Assembly (NCBI RefSeq): GCF_027474525.2
Contig: NZ_CP114882.2
Span: 248,001-312,000 of the forward strand
DNA from: Flavobacterium lacustre
Lineage (GTDB): Bacteria; Bacteroidota; Bacteroidia; Flavobacteriales; Flavobacteriaceae
Length of the DNA: 64,000 nt
Direction: 5' to 3'
Positions 8,455 to 17,095 of the stretch are shown here, piece by piece. A model generated the notes under the pieces. The model was not told the DNA's origin and did not search any database. It worked only from the letters and a program-made list of their open reading frames with translations. Position numbers and translations under genes: made by a program. The first letter of the stretch is position 1, and every line of letters starts with the position of its first letter.

Positions 8455-10416
8455 TTACTGAAAGAAATTCCAAACTAAACCAAAACGAATGGTGAAGTCA
8501 CGATATGGGTTATTTGGTGAAGAATAAAAATTATTTCCTGTCAAAGAAGAATTGAAATGTTCTGCTTTAAAATAAATTCTCGTGCGTTGAATTCTGGCAT
8601 TAATGAAGAAATCTAAATTAGGAAAATTTCCAATTTCCTTTTCGCGCTGAACAAAAAACTCACCTACAACCGGATTATAATCATTCGCATAATACTTTGT
8701 AAAATAATTAAAAACGATTCCTGTTTGCAAATACAATGCTTTTTTGAAAAAATAATTAGAGAAATAAAAGGTATTTCTCGTTACAATTTCAGGAACATTC
8801 AAAATAGCATCTTGTTGATCTACTTTTTGATATAAAAAAGTGTTGTCTAATGCAAATTTACCAAATTGAATCTCTTTGCTTAGTTTAACCGATAAATAAT
8901 TAATGGTTCCATTGTATTGAGATGGTGACACAATTTGTGTATTGGCCAGCTTTTGTGAAGCTGTTGATACATCATCAAAATACAAATGATCATTCAACAC
9001 CGAAAACTGCAATGACGCATTTACCCATTGTGTAGTAGCATTTGCAGTGAAAGAATTTATTTTTTCGTTCTTAAAATCATTAGACCAATTGTAATCTATG
9101 TAACTGCTTTGATACAAATTATAATTATTGTTAGGCAATTTATTTATATTCTGATATTGAAATGTCACTTGGTTTTCATCATCTAAATCATATTGCAACT
9201 TTGCATCCAGATTAGACAAAGACTGATTAGTAATGGATCTTGAATATAAAAATTTACCGTTCCACTTATTTTTGCGGTATTCATATTGCCCTCCGGCGCT
9301 ATTTATCTTTTGGCTCAAAGCACTCGGAACTGTTCTGTTATCAAAAACTAATAATTTGTTATAATAGAAATTGGACCTGAAATCGTCAACAAAAAACTGA
9401 AATTTACCTAAAGTAGTATTTTCATAGACCAATCCCGCTTTGTTATACATTTTATTATAATGCGTTTGATCATTGATACCGCTATCCTTAAAAGAATCCC
9501 CAAAACGGTAAACTACACTTCCGTTTACTGTTGATGGAACCGTGGCTTGATTGTATTCGAAGAATTTATTTTCGTAATTAAATTGATGCGTAACATATAA
9601 ATTATTGGCACCTTTGGTTGGATTAACTCTGAAAAAATGATCTAAAAATACTCTTTTACCTTTCAAAAAAGATTTGGCATCTGTAAAATAAACTTCTAAT
9701 CTTTGTCTGTTTTTATAATCTATATTTTCACTTTCAAAATCTTCGATGGTAGTTATTCCGCCATTTTCCTCATTCAATATATCTTGATGTGTGAAATGTG
9801 TATTAGCAAAATAACGTTTGTTTTTAGTATTATAACTTACCGTAAACCTAAAATTTCCGGTACTTGACATTTGATTAATATACTTTCCTGTAGAACGCAA
9901 TCCTCTATAAGCCATCGAAAAATTAAGGTTTTCAGAAGTATTTAAAGTAATGAATGAATCAACAGACTGCCCTTTTTGTTGTGTGGTTTTAAAATACAAT
10001 TCGGTTACAGGAGTAGCTACCGAACAATATCTAATTTGGTTGGCTTCGAGAAAATTAAAATGTTTTGCTTTGAAACCAAATTCCGGATATGGAGAAAACT
10101 CAGTCAAACTATATTGCAAGGTATTGTAAGTTTGCCCATCATTTGGAAAAGGAAGAAGTCCAAAATTATCTTTTCGCAAATAATTATGACTGTACTCTTT
10201 TTGAATGGTTAACGAAGTGTCAATATACGTTGTGTCGCGCTCTAAAGTAATCACCCGATACATATCTATAGTTGCCACTTTTTGCGGTTTCTTAGCTCTG
10301 ACAGTATCCGTTGAACTTTGATATTTACTATTAATATCGAACTCTTTACTAAATTTTTTTTGAGAAAATAACAGCATTGGCAATGCTAAAAAATAAAATA
10401 TAAAGAGAATTCTCAT
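8455..10416 (-). CDS. Putative outer-membrane porin (Porin_10 family)
   Basis: A 653-residue beta-barrel protein with a signal peptide (MRILFIFYFLALPMLLFSQ). It shows the Bacteroidota Porin_10 pattern: an N-terminal region ending near DNFGLLPFPNDGQTYNTLQ, then alternating amphipathic strands to the end, and a C-terminal aromatic strand (DFTIRFGLVWNFFQ). It is probably an outer-membrane channel of unknown substrate. Length fits the family. It is monocistronic, divergent from rnhB, with a TACCTTTG box at 10464-10471 upstream. Confidence 0.82.
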   Translation of the reverse strand: MRILFIFYFLALPMLLFSQKKFSKEFDINSKYQSSTDTVRAKKPQKVATIDMYRVITLERDTTYIDTSLTIQKEYSHNYLRKDNFGLLPFPNDGQTYNTLQYSLTEFSPYPEFGFKAKHFNFLEANQIRYCSVATPVTELYFKTTQQKGQSVDSFITLNTSENLNFSMAYRGLRSTGKYINQMSSTGNFRFTVSYNTKNKRYFANTHFTHQDILNEENGGITTIEDFESENIDYKNRQRLEVYFTDAKSFLKGKRVFLDHFFRVNPTKGANNLYVTHQFNYENKFFEYNQATVPSTVNGSVVYRFGDSFKDSGINDQTHYNKMYNKAGLVYENTTLGKFQFFVDDFRSNFYYNKLLVFDNRTVPSALSQKINSAGGQYEYRKNKWNGKFLYSRSITNQSLSNLDAKLQYDLDDENQVTFQYQNINKLPNNNYNLYQSSYIDYNWSNDFKNEKINSFTANATTQWVNASLQFSVLNDHLYFDDVSTASQKLANTQIVSPSQYNGTINYLSVKLSKEIQFGKFALDNTFLYQKVDQQDAILNVPEIVTRNTFYFSNYFFKKALYLQTGIVFNYFTKYYANDYNPVVGEFFVQREKEIGNFPNLDFFINARIQRTRIYFKAEHFNSSLTGNNFYSSPNNPYRDFTIRFGLVWNFFQ

Positions 10417-10463
10417 TTGAAAAAGGATATAATTAGGTACTTATTTTTACAATTTTAATGAAG

Positions 10464-10471
10464 CAAAGGTA
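10464..10471 (-). promoter_or_regulatory. -7 promoter element of the porin gene (TACCTTTG)
   Basis: Exact TAnnTTTG on the minus strand, about 48 nt ahead of the porin ATG, in the divergent porin/rnhB intergenic region. No strong -33 seen. Confidence 0.45.
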
Positions 10472-10587
10472 AATGATAAAACCGTATAAATAAAAAATAC
10501 ATTTATTTAAAGAATGTTAAATGAATTAGAACGTAAACAAAAAATATTCAATAAATTTTCATAATATTTGTTCTTTAAAAAATTAAG

Positions 10588-11247
10588 ATGCTTCAAAATA
10601 ACTTTTCAGGATTCATGTTAGAAACCGGTACTGATGAAGCAGGACGCGGTTGTCTTGCTGGACCGGTAACTGCGGCAGCGGTTATTCTTCCGAAGGATTT
10701 CAAGAATGATATTTTGAATGACAGCAAACAATTATCGGAGAAAACAAGAGAAAAATTAAGACCTATAATTGAGCAGCAAGCCATCTCGTTTGCGGTAGTC
10801 CATTTAGAGCCGACAGAAATTGATGAAATAAACATTTTAAATGCTTCGATGAAAGGAATGCAGGAATGTGTTTTGAAATTAAATCCAATTCCGGAATTTA
10901 TTATTGTTGATGGTAATCGATTGCTCAACGCAAAATTGGGATTAAAAAATACTTCAGGGAAACAATTTTCTAAAACAGAAATAGAATTATTGAAAGCAAT
11001 TCCTAATAGGAGCATTATAAAAGGAGATGCGAAATTTATGAGTATTGCTGCGGCTTCCGTATTGGCCAAAACATATCGGGATGATTATATGAATCGGATT
11101 CACGAGGAATTTCCCATGTATAATTGGAAAAAAAACAAAGGGTATCCCACTAAAGAACACCGTGAAGCCATTAGAAAATTCGGAGTTACTAAATACCACC
11201 GAATGACGTTTCGGTTATTGCCTGAGCAGTTGAAAATTGATTTCTAA
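10588..11247 (+). CDS. rnhB: Ribonuclease HII
   Basis: A 219-residue RNase HII, which cleaves the RNA strand of RNA-DNA hybrids and starts removal of misincorporated ribonucleotides. The catalytic DEAGRG motif is at residues 16-21 (Asp16, Glu17), followed by LAGPV. The other acidic positions are in [10 protein letters not shown] and [20 protein letters not shown]. The basic C-terminal segment [16 protein letters not shown] is the usual substrate-binding helix. The start at 10588 gives the family-typical leader of about 15 residues. Convergent with lipB across a repeat array. Confidence 0.95.
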   Translation: MLQNNFSGFMLETGTDEAGRGCLAGPVTAAAVILPKDFKNDILNDSKQLSEKTREKLRPIIEQQAISFAVVHLEPTEIDEINILNASMKGMQECVLKLNPIPEFIIVDGNRLLNAKLGLKNTSGKQFSKTEIELLKAIPNRSIIKGDAKFMSIAAASVLAKTYRDDYMNRIHEEFPMYNWKKNKGYPTKEHREAIRKFGVTKYHRMTFRLLPEQLKIDF

Positions 11248-11281
11248 CTGTTATAAAAAGCACTAATTTATAAGTAGTTTT

Positions 11282-11495
11282 ACGTAAAATTTTACGCTAA
11301 GGACCTAAAAAATTACCCTATACTATGTAAAATTTTAACTCAAGGACGTAAACTTTTACCCCTCATGACGTAAAATTTTACGTTAACAGCCTAAAATTTT
11401 ACGTACCCATACGTAAAATTTTAGGTCCTTGACCCAAAATCTTAGGTTGAAATACGCAAAATTTTAGGTTATTGTAAACAATTGCAATTGGTATG
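11282..11495. repeat. Array of palindrome-centred units with 21/22-bp period
   Basis: At least nine degenerate units follow one another, starting at 11282, 11303, 11325, 11346, 11368, 11389, 11411, 11432 and 11454; a tenth, weaker unit may run to 11495. Steps alternate between 21 and 22 bp, close to two DNA helical turns. Each has a core related to the 16-bp palindrome ACGTAAAATTTTACGT; flanks vary between ACG/CCT and ACG/AGG. Stops occur in all frames and the period does not keep frame, so it is non-coding. It fills the convergent rnhB/lipB gap. The function is unknown; protein array binding or termination are possibilities. Confidence 0.75.
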
Positions 11496-11502
11496 TAAAA
11501 AA

Positions 11503-12204
11503 TTAAGATACAAACGTAGCGTCGAACAAATTTGCAAAATGTTTCAGGATTTTTTCTTTGACTTCGGCTTCATCTACTTTTTCTACGCCAAGTTCTACCT
11601 GTAATGAGGTTACTGCTTTACCACGGATTCCACACGGAATAATATTATCAAAATACCCTAAATCAGCATTTACGTTTAAAGCAAATCCGTGCATGGTTAC
11701 CCAACGGGAAGCTCGAACGCCCATGGCACAAATTTTTCGGGCAAATGGTGTTCCTACTCCTAACCAAACTCCGGTTTCACCTTCGCTTCTGCCACAAGTG
11801 ATTCCGTATTCCTGCAACGTTAAAATGATAGCTTCTTCAAGAAAACGTAAGTATTTATGAATATCTGTAAAGAAATTTTCTAAGTCTATAATGGGATATC
11901 CCACAATTTGTCCCGGTCCGTGATACGTAATATCACCACCGCGATTAATTTTATAAAAAGTGGCGCCTTTGGCTTCCAATTGTTTTTCAGATAGTAATAA
12001 ATTACTTAAATCTCCGCTTTTTCCTAAAGTATACACATGAGGATGCTCAACAAAAAGGAAATAATTGGGCGTTTGCAAACTCGTTTCCTCTCTCCTGTTT
12101 TTAATTTTTAAGTCAACTATTTCTTTGAACAATTCTTCCTGATATTGCCAAGTTGCGTTGTAATCTTTATTTCCTAAATCTTGAAGTTGGATGGTCTTGT
12201 TCAT
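11503..12204 (-). CDS. lipB: Octanoyltransferase (lipoyl(octanoyl) transferase)
   Basis: A 233-residue LipB, which transfers octanoate from acyl-carrier protein to the lipoyl domains of 2-oxoacid dehydrogenases and GcvH. Diagnostic motifs are RGGDITYHGPGQIVGYP (about 88-104), GVWLGVG, MGVRASRWVTMHGFALNV, and the catalytic cysteine/lysine motif IIPCGIRGKAVTSL. Length and motif spacing are normal. lipA is not adjacent. A TATCTTTG promoter box lies at 12225-12232, immediately inside the terminator of the gene upstream. Confidence 0.95.
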   Translation of the reverse strand: MNKTIQLQDLGNKDYNATWQYQEELFKEIVDLKIKNRREETSLQTPNYFLFVEHPHVYTLGKSGDLSNLLLSEKQLEAKGATFYKINRGGDITYHGPGQIVGYPIIDLENFFTDIHKYLRFLEEAIILTLQEYGITCGRSEGETGVWLGVGTPFARKICAMGVRASRWVTMHGFALNVNADLGYFDNIIPCGIRGKAVTSLQVELGVEKVDEAEVKEKILKHFANLFDATFVS

Positions 12205-12224
12205 TTAAAAAGTGTTCTAAAATG

Positions 12225-12252
12225 CAAAGATACAAAGTAAACCTTTGTCAAA
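12225..12252 (-). promoter_or_regulatory. Promoter of lipB overlapping an upstream terminator
   Basis: Minus strand TATCTTTG (12225-12232) is an exact -7 box. A TTTG (12249-12252) lies 16 nt upstream as a possible -33, within the arm of the hairpin at 12239-12275. The spacing is 3 nt shorter than ideal. Confidence 0.4.
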
Positions 12253-12275
12253 GTTTAGAACTTTGACAAAGGTTT
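12239..12275 (-). terminator. Terminator hairpin, 17-bp perfect stem
   Basis: AAACCTTTGTCAAAGTT (12239-12255) and its exact complement (12259-12275) flank a 3-nt loop. The stem begins at the stop codon of the minus-strand lipoprotein gene. There is no long U-tract, so it may act as an mRNA 3'-end or processing hairpin as much as a true terminator. Confidence 0.65.
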
Positions 12276-12999
12276 ACTCTAAAACTACTTCGAGATTTGT
12301 AATTTCAGGATTTTCTAAACAATCAGTTATTAGAAATTGCAATACTAATGCTTTCTTATCTTCGCTTATTGTTGCGTTGGCATTTGAAACTGATTTAATT
12401 TTTCGAGGAAAATGATATTTTAAAACATATGGCTGATTGATTTTAAAATTAGAAACCTGAGTTTTTAATGCTGCAATTTTATCCTGTTGTTTTTTTAATT
12501 CAAGAGTATCTGTAATTTTCACTATCCTTTTAAAAAGACTTCCGTCAAAAGTATAACTGACATTATAATAATGTTCTTCTGCACTGAGGGCATAATTGTG
12601 TTCTAAATCATCCGCATATTCCTGGGTTTTATACAAATCTGGAACTGCTGAAATTTTATCGAAGTTTTGATTGATTGTTGTTCGAAATTCTTTTTCGTAA
12701 GAACTATTCTTGATATGGACTTTGACGGTTTTAAATTTTTGAAAAATGGCTTGTTCTGATACGGGAAGCTTAGAGAACGTTTCAGAATACTTTGTTATAA
12801 AGTCATTGAAGACATAGGTGGTGTCTTCGAATTTTTCTTCTTTCGAATAATTTTCACCAGCTAATTGCATGTAACTGTGTTCATCGCGCAGTGACTCTGT
12901 TTCTATTTTTCCGGTTCCGTCTTCCTGGAGATAAATGGTTTCGGTGATTTGACAACTCGCCGCAAAGAGAATTAAAAACAGAAAATAATACTTTTTCAT
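12274..12999 (-). CDS. Hypothetical lipoprotein
   Basis: A 241-residue predicted lipoprotein: signal peptide MKKYYFLFLILFAASC with lipobox AAS-C at Cys16. The mature part is mostly charged, with KTVKVHIKNSSYEKEF and an RIVKITDTLELKKQQDKIAA helix. No family recognised with confidence; similar orphan lipoproteins are frequent in flavobacteria. It lies downstream of the divergent lysS promoter region and ahead of lipB, from which it is separated by a 17-bp hairpin. Confidence 0.65.
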   Translation of the reverse strand: MKKYYFLFLILFAASCQITETIYLQEDGTGKIETESLRDEHSYMQLAGENYSKEEKFEDTTYVFNDFITKYSETFSKLPVSEQAIFQKFKTVKVHIKNSSYEKEFRTTINQNFDKISAVPDLYKTQEYADDLEHNYALSAEEHYYNVSYTFDGSLFKRIVKITDTLELKKQQDKIAALKTQVSNFKINQPYVLKYHFPRKIKSVSNANATISEDKKALVLQFLITDCLENPEITNLEVVLE

Positions 13000-13108
13000 T
13001 TTTAGGGGAAGTAATAGTTTATTGAAAGCGAAGTTACAACGTTTTTGATTGATGATGAATACTATTGAAGCTTTAAGAAAGGTCTTATAAAAAATAAAAG
13101 ATGTAAAA

Positions 13109-13192
13109 TAGCCCCGATAGTAGTGACATCCCGCGCCTTTTTTTGGCGTGGATATAACGAATAGCGGGACAAATGCCGATGAAAACTACCTC
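13109..13192. repeat. Probable flavobacterial dispersed non-coding repeat
   Basis: The stretch beginning TAGCCCCGATAGTAGTGACA, with a CGCGCC-T7-GGCGTG hairpin and ending around AATAGCGGGACAAATGCCGA, is more GC-rich than its surroundings. It resembles a short repeat I recall as scattered through flavobacterial intergenic regions. I cannot show a second copy in this window, so the family assignment rests on recollection. It sits just ahead of lysS. Confidence 0.45.
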
Positions 13193-13247
13193 TATTTCTG
13201 CTTCTAAAAAAACTGAAATCTGCATTCTGCAATCTGCAATCTTTTCT

Positions 13248-13255
13248 TATCTTTG
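13248..13255 (+). promoter_or_regulatory. -7 promoter element of lysS (TATCTTTG)
   Basis: Exact TAnnTTTG match 21 nt ahead of the lysS ATG at 13277, giving a very short leader. No strong -33 is visible. Confidence 0.55.
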
Positions 13256-13276
13256 CACACTTAAAATCAGAATATA

Positions 13277-14986
13277 ATGGCATTATCCGAACAAGAAATA
13301 TTACGTAGAGAAGCACTTACCGAATTGCGCAATTTAGGCATTGAGCCTTATCCAGCAGCCGAATTTATCACAACCGCTTATTCCAGCGAAATCTTAGCCG
13401 ATTTTGAAAAGTATGAAGGTAAGGAAGTGGTTTTAGCAGGACGTTTGATGGGGAAGCGCATCATGGGGAAAGCCAGTTTTGCTGAATTGAAAGATGCTGA
13501 AGGACGTATCCAGATTTATGTTTCAAGAGATGATATTTCGACTGATGAGGAGAAAACAATGTACAATGTGGTTTTCAAAAAACTATTGGATATTGGCGAT
13601 TTTATAGGAGTTCGCGGAACAGTTTTCAAAACGCAAGTGGGTGAAATTTCTGTTCATATTTATGGCTTGACAGTTTTGGCTAAAGCCTTGAAACCACTTC
13701 CTGTAGTAAAAACAGATGCTGACGGAAAAACACATGATGCTTTTGCAGATCCGGAACAAAGATACCGTCGTCGTTACGTGGATTTGACTGTGAACGATCA
13801 TGTGAAAGAAACGTTTATCAAGAGAACAAAATTGTTCAATTCGATGCGTTCGTTCTTTAATGACAAAGGATATCTAGAGGTAGAAACTCCCGTTTTACAA
13901 CCGATTCCCGGGGGTGCTGCAGCGAGACCTTTTACCACACACCACAACTCGCTTGATATTCCGTTATACATGCGTATAGCAAACGAATTGTACCTAAAAA
14001 GATTGATTGTTGGTGGTTTTGATGGTGTTTATGAGTTTTCTAAAAACTTCCGTAATGAAGGAATGGATAGAACGCACAACCCGGAATTTACTGCCATGGA
14101 AATATATGTAGCTTATAAAGACTACAACTGGATGATGGATTTTACCGAAAACTTACTAGAGCATTGCGCTATTGGGGTAAACGGAACCAGCGAAGCAACT
14201 TTTGGAGAACACACTGTGAACTTCAAAGCGCCTTATACTCGCGTTACAATGACAGATTCCATTAAGCATTTTACCGGTTTTGATATTTCAGGCAAAAACG
14301 AAGCCGAATTATTTGAAGCTGCCAGAGGAATGGGAATTGATGTGAATGCTACGATGGGTAAAGGAAAATTGATAGATGAGATTTTTGGCGCTAAATGCGA
14401 AGGGAATTATATTCAACCAACATTCATTACAGATTATCCTAAGGAAATGTCTCCTTTGTGCAAACAACACCGAGACAACCCAGAATTGACAGAACGTTTT
14501 GAGTTGATGGTTTGCGGTAAAGAAGTAGCCAATGCATATTCTGAACTAAATGATCCTATTGACCAAAGAGAACGTTTTGAAGACCAAATGAGATTATCTG
14601 AAAAAGGTGATGATGAAGCTACCGGAATTATTGATGAGGATTTCTTGAGAGCTTTAGAGTATGGAATGCCACCAACCTCAGGATTAGGAATTGGAATGGA
14701 CCGTTTGATGATGTTTTTAACTAATAATTCTTCTATTCAAGAAGTGTTGTTGTTCCCACAAATGAGACCTGAGAAAAAACAAGTCCAAATTGAGTTGTTA
14801 GACGAAGAGAAATTAATTCTTGCTCTTTTGCAAACCAATGAAAACAAAATGGATTTGGGTTTATTAAAAATAAAATCAGATTTGAGCGGAAAAAAATGGG
14901 ATGCTGCCATGAAAGGATTAGCAAAACACGGACTCATAAAAGTTTCATTAGTTGGTGACAGCAAAATAGTAGAAATAGCAGGATAA
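13277..14986 (+). CDS. lysS: Lysyl-tRNA synthetase, class II
   Basis: A 569-residue LysRS, charging tRNA-Lys in the cytoplasm. An N-terminal OB-fold anticodon-binding domain (about 40-150) precedes the class II catalytic core, with motif 2 around FRNEGMDRTHNPEFTAMEIY and motif 3 at GLGIGMDRLMMFLTNNSSIQ. The protein continues for about 60 residues beyond the usual end of bacterial LysRS, with a small helix-turn-helix-like tail (LLDEEKLILALLQTNENKMD onward). Single gene with its own promoter and terminator. Confidence 0.95.
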   Translation: MALSEQEILRREALTELRNLGIEPYPAAEFITTAYSSEILADFEKYEGKEVVLAGRLMGKRIMGKASFAELKDAEGRIQIYVSRDDISTDEEKTMYNVVFKKLLDIGDFIGVRGTVFKTQVGEISVHIYGLTVLAKALKPLPVVKTDADGKTHDAFADPEQRYRRRYVDLTVNDHVKETFIKRTKLFNSMRSFFNDKGYLEVETPVLQPIPGGAAARPFTTHHNSLDIPLYMRIANELYLKRLIVGGFDGVYEFSKNFRNEGMDRTHNPEFTAMEIYVAYKDYNWMMDFTENLLEHCAIGVNGTSEATFGEHTVNFKAPYTRVTMTDSIKHFTGFDISGKNEAELFEAARGMGIDVNATMGKGKLIDEIFGAKCEGNYIQPTFITDYPKEMSPLCKQHRDNPELTERFELMVCGKEVANAYSELNDPIDQRERFEDQMRLSEKGDDEATGIIDEDFLRALEYGMPPTSGLGIGMDRLMMFLTNNSSIQEVLLFPQMRPEKKQVQIELLDEEKLILALLQTNENKMDLGLLKIKSDLSGKKWDAAMKGLAKHGLIKVSLVGDSKIVEIAG

Positions 14987-15012
14987 CACTATAGCTACAA
15001 ATAGATATTTAT

Positions 15013-15055
15013 AAAAAGTGTTACAGTTTCAATAGAAAAACTGTAACACTTTTTT
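15013..15055 (+). terminator. Terminator of lysS
   Basis: A 17-bp perfect stem, AAAAAGTGTTACAGTTT (15013-15029) with its complement at 15038-15054, ending in a T-tract. Classic intrinsic terminator 26 nt after the stop. Confidence 0.85.
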
Positions 15056-15090
15056 ATTTGGATAAATTATCATCATCGAATAGTATGCAT

Positions 15091-15128
15091 AAAAAAACAG
15101 GATAAATTGTTAAACAATCTATCCTGTT
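15091..15128 (-). terminator. Terminator of carA
   Basis: Arms 15096-15111 and 15113-15128 (AACAGGATA.. / ..TATCCTGTT, one mismatch) form a hairpin which on the minus strand runs into seven Us. It terminates transcription coming from carA. Confidence 0.8.
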
Positions 15129-15178
15129 CTTATTATTAGGTATGAGATTTTACTTCGAATAACTTTCTCAAACTCTTT

Positions 15179-16276
15179 TTATTTCATGTTCTCAATAAAT
15201 TGGTCAAACAAATAGCTTGAATCATGTGGACCTGGACTAGCTTCCGGATGGTATTGAACCGAGAAACAATTCTTATTTTTCATACGCATACCAGCAACGG
15301 TTCCGTCATTGAGATGAAGATGTGTGATTTCTAAATCAGGATGATTGTCTAATTCTTCTTTGTTAACTGCAAAACCATGGTTTTGAGAAGTAATTTCACC
15401 TTTTCCAGAAATTATGTTTTTTACAGGATGATTAATTCCTCTATGTCCATTAAACATTTTATACGTAGAAACGCCGTTTGCAAGAGCAATTACTTGATGT
15501 CCCAAACAAATTCCGAACAATGGTTTGTCATTTTTCAGAATATTTTTAGCTACTTCAATAGCACTAAAAAGAGGATCAGGATCACCAGGACCATTAGATA
15601 AGAAAAAACCATTTGGATTAAAAGCGGCTAAATCTTCATAAGTAGAATTAAAAGGAAATACTTTTATGTAGCAATCTCTTTTAGCAAAATTGCGAAGAAT
15701 ATTGGTTTTTATACCTAAATCTAAAGCGGCAATTTTATAAGTTGCATTTTCATCCCCAAAGAAGTAAGGCTCTTTAGTAGAAACTTTTGAAGCTAATTCT
15801 AAACCTTTCATATCTGGAACTTTCGCTAAAGCAGCTTTTAACTCTTCAATTGGAGTATCATCTGTACATATAACAGAATTCATAGCGCCATTATCGCGAA
15901 TATAGCTCACTAAAGCCCTTGTATCAACGTCAGATATACAAATAAGGTTTTGCTTAGTAAAATAACTCTCTAAACTCTCAGAAGCATCTTCACGAGAATA
16001 ATTAAAACTAAAGTTTTTACAAACTAATCCTGCAATTTTAATTCCTTCTGATTCAACTTCTTTATCATTTACGCCATAATTACCAATATGTGCGTTAGTG
16101 GCTACCATTATCTGTCCAAAATAAGATGGATCAGTAAAAATTTCTTGGTATCCTGTCATTCCTGTATTAAAGCAAACCTCTCCGAAAGTTGTTCCACTAA
16201 TTCCAATTGATTTACCATGAAAAATAGTTCCGTCGCTTAATAGTAGAATTGCTTTTTGTCGTGTTGTGTATTTCAT
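15179..16276 (-). CDS. carA: Carbamoyl-phosphate synthase small subunit
   Basis: A 365-residue glutaminase subunit that hydrolyses glutamine and channels ammonia to CarB for arginine and pyrimidine synthesis. The N-terminal CPSase_sm domain (LLLSDGTIFHGKSIG, GEVCFNTGMTGYQEIFTDPSY) is followed by a class I glutamine amidotransferase domain with the nucleophile in FGICLGHQ and the His/Glu pair in QYHPEASPGPHDS. All key residues are present. The position downstream of rplQ is standard for flavobacteria, but here two paralogous secreted-protein genes lie between. carB is not in the window. Confidence 0.95.
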   Translation of the reverse strand: MKYTTRQKAILLLSDGTIFHGKSIGISGTTFGEVCFNTGMTGYQEIFTDPSYFGQIMVATNAHIGNYGVNDKEVESEGIKIAGLVCKNFSFNYSREDASESLESYFTKQNLICISDVDTRALVSYIRDNGAMNSVICTDDTPIEELKAALAKVPDMKGLELASKVSTKEPYFFGDENATYKIAALDLGIKTNILRNFAKRDCYIKVFPFNSTYEDLAAFNPNGFFLSNGPGDPDPLFSAIEVAKNILKNDKPLFGICLGHQVIALANGVSTYKMFNGHRGINHPVKNIISGKGEITSQNHGFAVNKEELDNHPDLEITHLHLNDGTVAGMRMKNKNCFSVQYHPEASPGPHDSSYLFDQFIENMK

Positions 16277-16286
16277 TTTATTTTAA

Positions 16287-16970
16287 CTATAAGGTATCGT
16301 AGTATTGAAATATCTTTAACAAATCAGTTTCAGATTTAAAACTCAACTTAAAATCTGAAGCATACTTTTCAACAGAAGATGCTTTATCACCCATAAGTTG
16401 CAAAAAAGATTTTTTATTTAAGTCTATTTCAATAAAATTTGTATTGTTTAATTTTAAATAATAATTTTCATCTATCGAATATTTGTCTTTATGAATGTAT
16501 TCGAGTGTCAGCGGATTTATGCTGCCTTTTTTTAAAACAGCATCAAAACCTTTAAGTAAAGTAACTTTATTAGAAAAATAAATTTCTTGAAAAAGTTCGT
16601 TCTCAGTATGGATTTTATATAATTTATATTTTTTTGAACCTTGTCTTATAAATTTAACTTTATTAATATCAAATTGAAAAACAGAGTCTTTAGAAATTTT
16701 TGATTCAAGAGTATTTGTTTTAAGGTTATAATTCAGATTCGAAATTGAATATCCTTTTTTATCAGAAATATAAATCTCAAACTTACCTTCCCAGTTAGAA
16801 AACAAATACACTGAAGTACCTCCATTTAATTCATCTAATTGTCCAGGTGTCAAATACAAACCCTCATATTGCATTGCATTAGTAAAACCTGACCTTTGTG
16901 AATCATGCATACCTTGTGCAAAGATAATTGAAGAAGTAATAAGGAAACAAACTAATATACAATTTTTCAT
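16287..16970 (-). CDS. Hypothetical secreted protein, paralogue A
   Basis: A 227-residue protein with a signal peptide (MKNCILVCFLITSSIIFAQ). It aligns along its length with the gene at 17096-17782: shared elements are YLFSNWEGKFEI, SNLNYNLKTNTLESKISKDS, VFQFDI, GSINPLTLEYIHKDKY and the end LLKIFQYYDTL. I recognise no family; the mature part looks beta-rich with no lipobox, so it is periplasmic or exported. The stop is 10 nt ahead of carA, so both may share a transcript. Function unknown. Confidence 0.65.
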   Translation of the reverse strand: MKNCILVCFLITSSIIFAQGMHDSQRSGFTNAMQYEGLYLTPGQLDELNGGTSVYLFSNWEGKFEIYISDKKGYSISNLNYNLKTNTLESKISKDSVFQFDINKVKFIRQGSKKYKLYKIHTENELFQEIYFSNKVTLLKGFDAVLKKGSINPLTLEYIHKDKYSIDENYYLKLNNTNFIEIDLNKKSFLQLMGDKASSVEKYASDFKLSFKSETDLLKIFQYYDTL

Positions 16971-17095
16971 ATCGATCTAATTAAGATTACTTGGTAAAAA
17001 TATGCAAAAAAGGACAAATTTTTTAAGTTATTTTTTAAGACAAAAAAACAACTATAAAAGTATACTAGAATGGATTTAATAATCAATCTTTTCTA

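Noticed and set aside
11282..11495. CRISPR array
   Set aside because: Units are only 21-22 bp with palindromic cores and no distinct unique spacers; no cas genes are nearby.
13062..13316. 84-codon minus-strand ORF ahead of lysS
   Set aside because: It overlaps the lysS start and translates the probable dispersed repeat; the sequence looks like a chance frame and has no family features.
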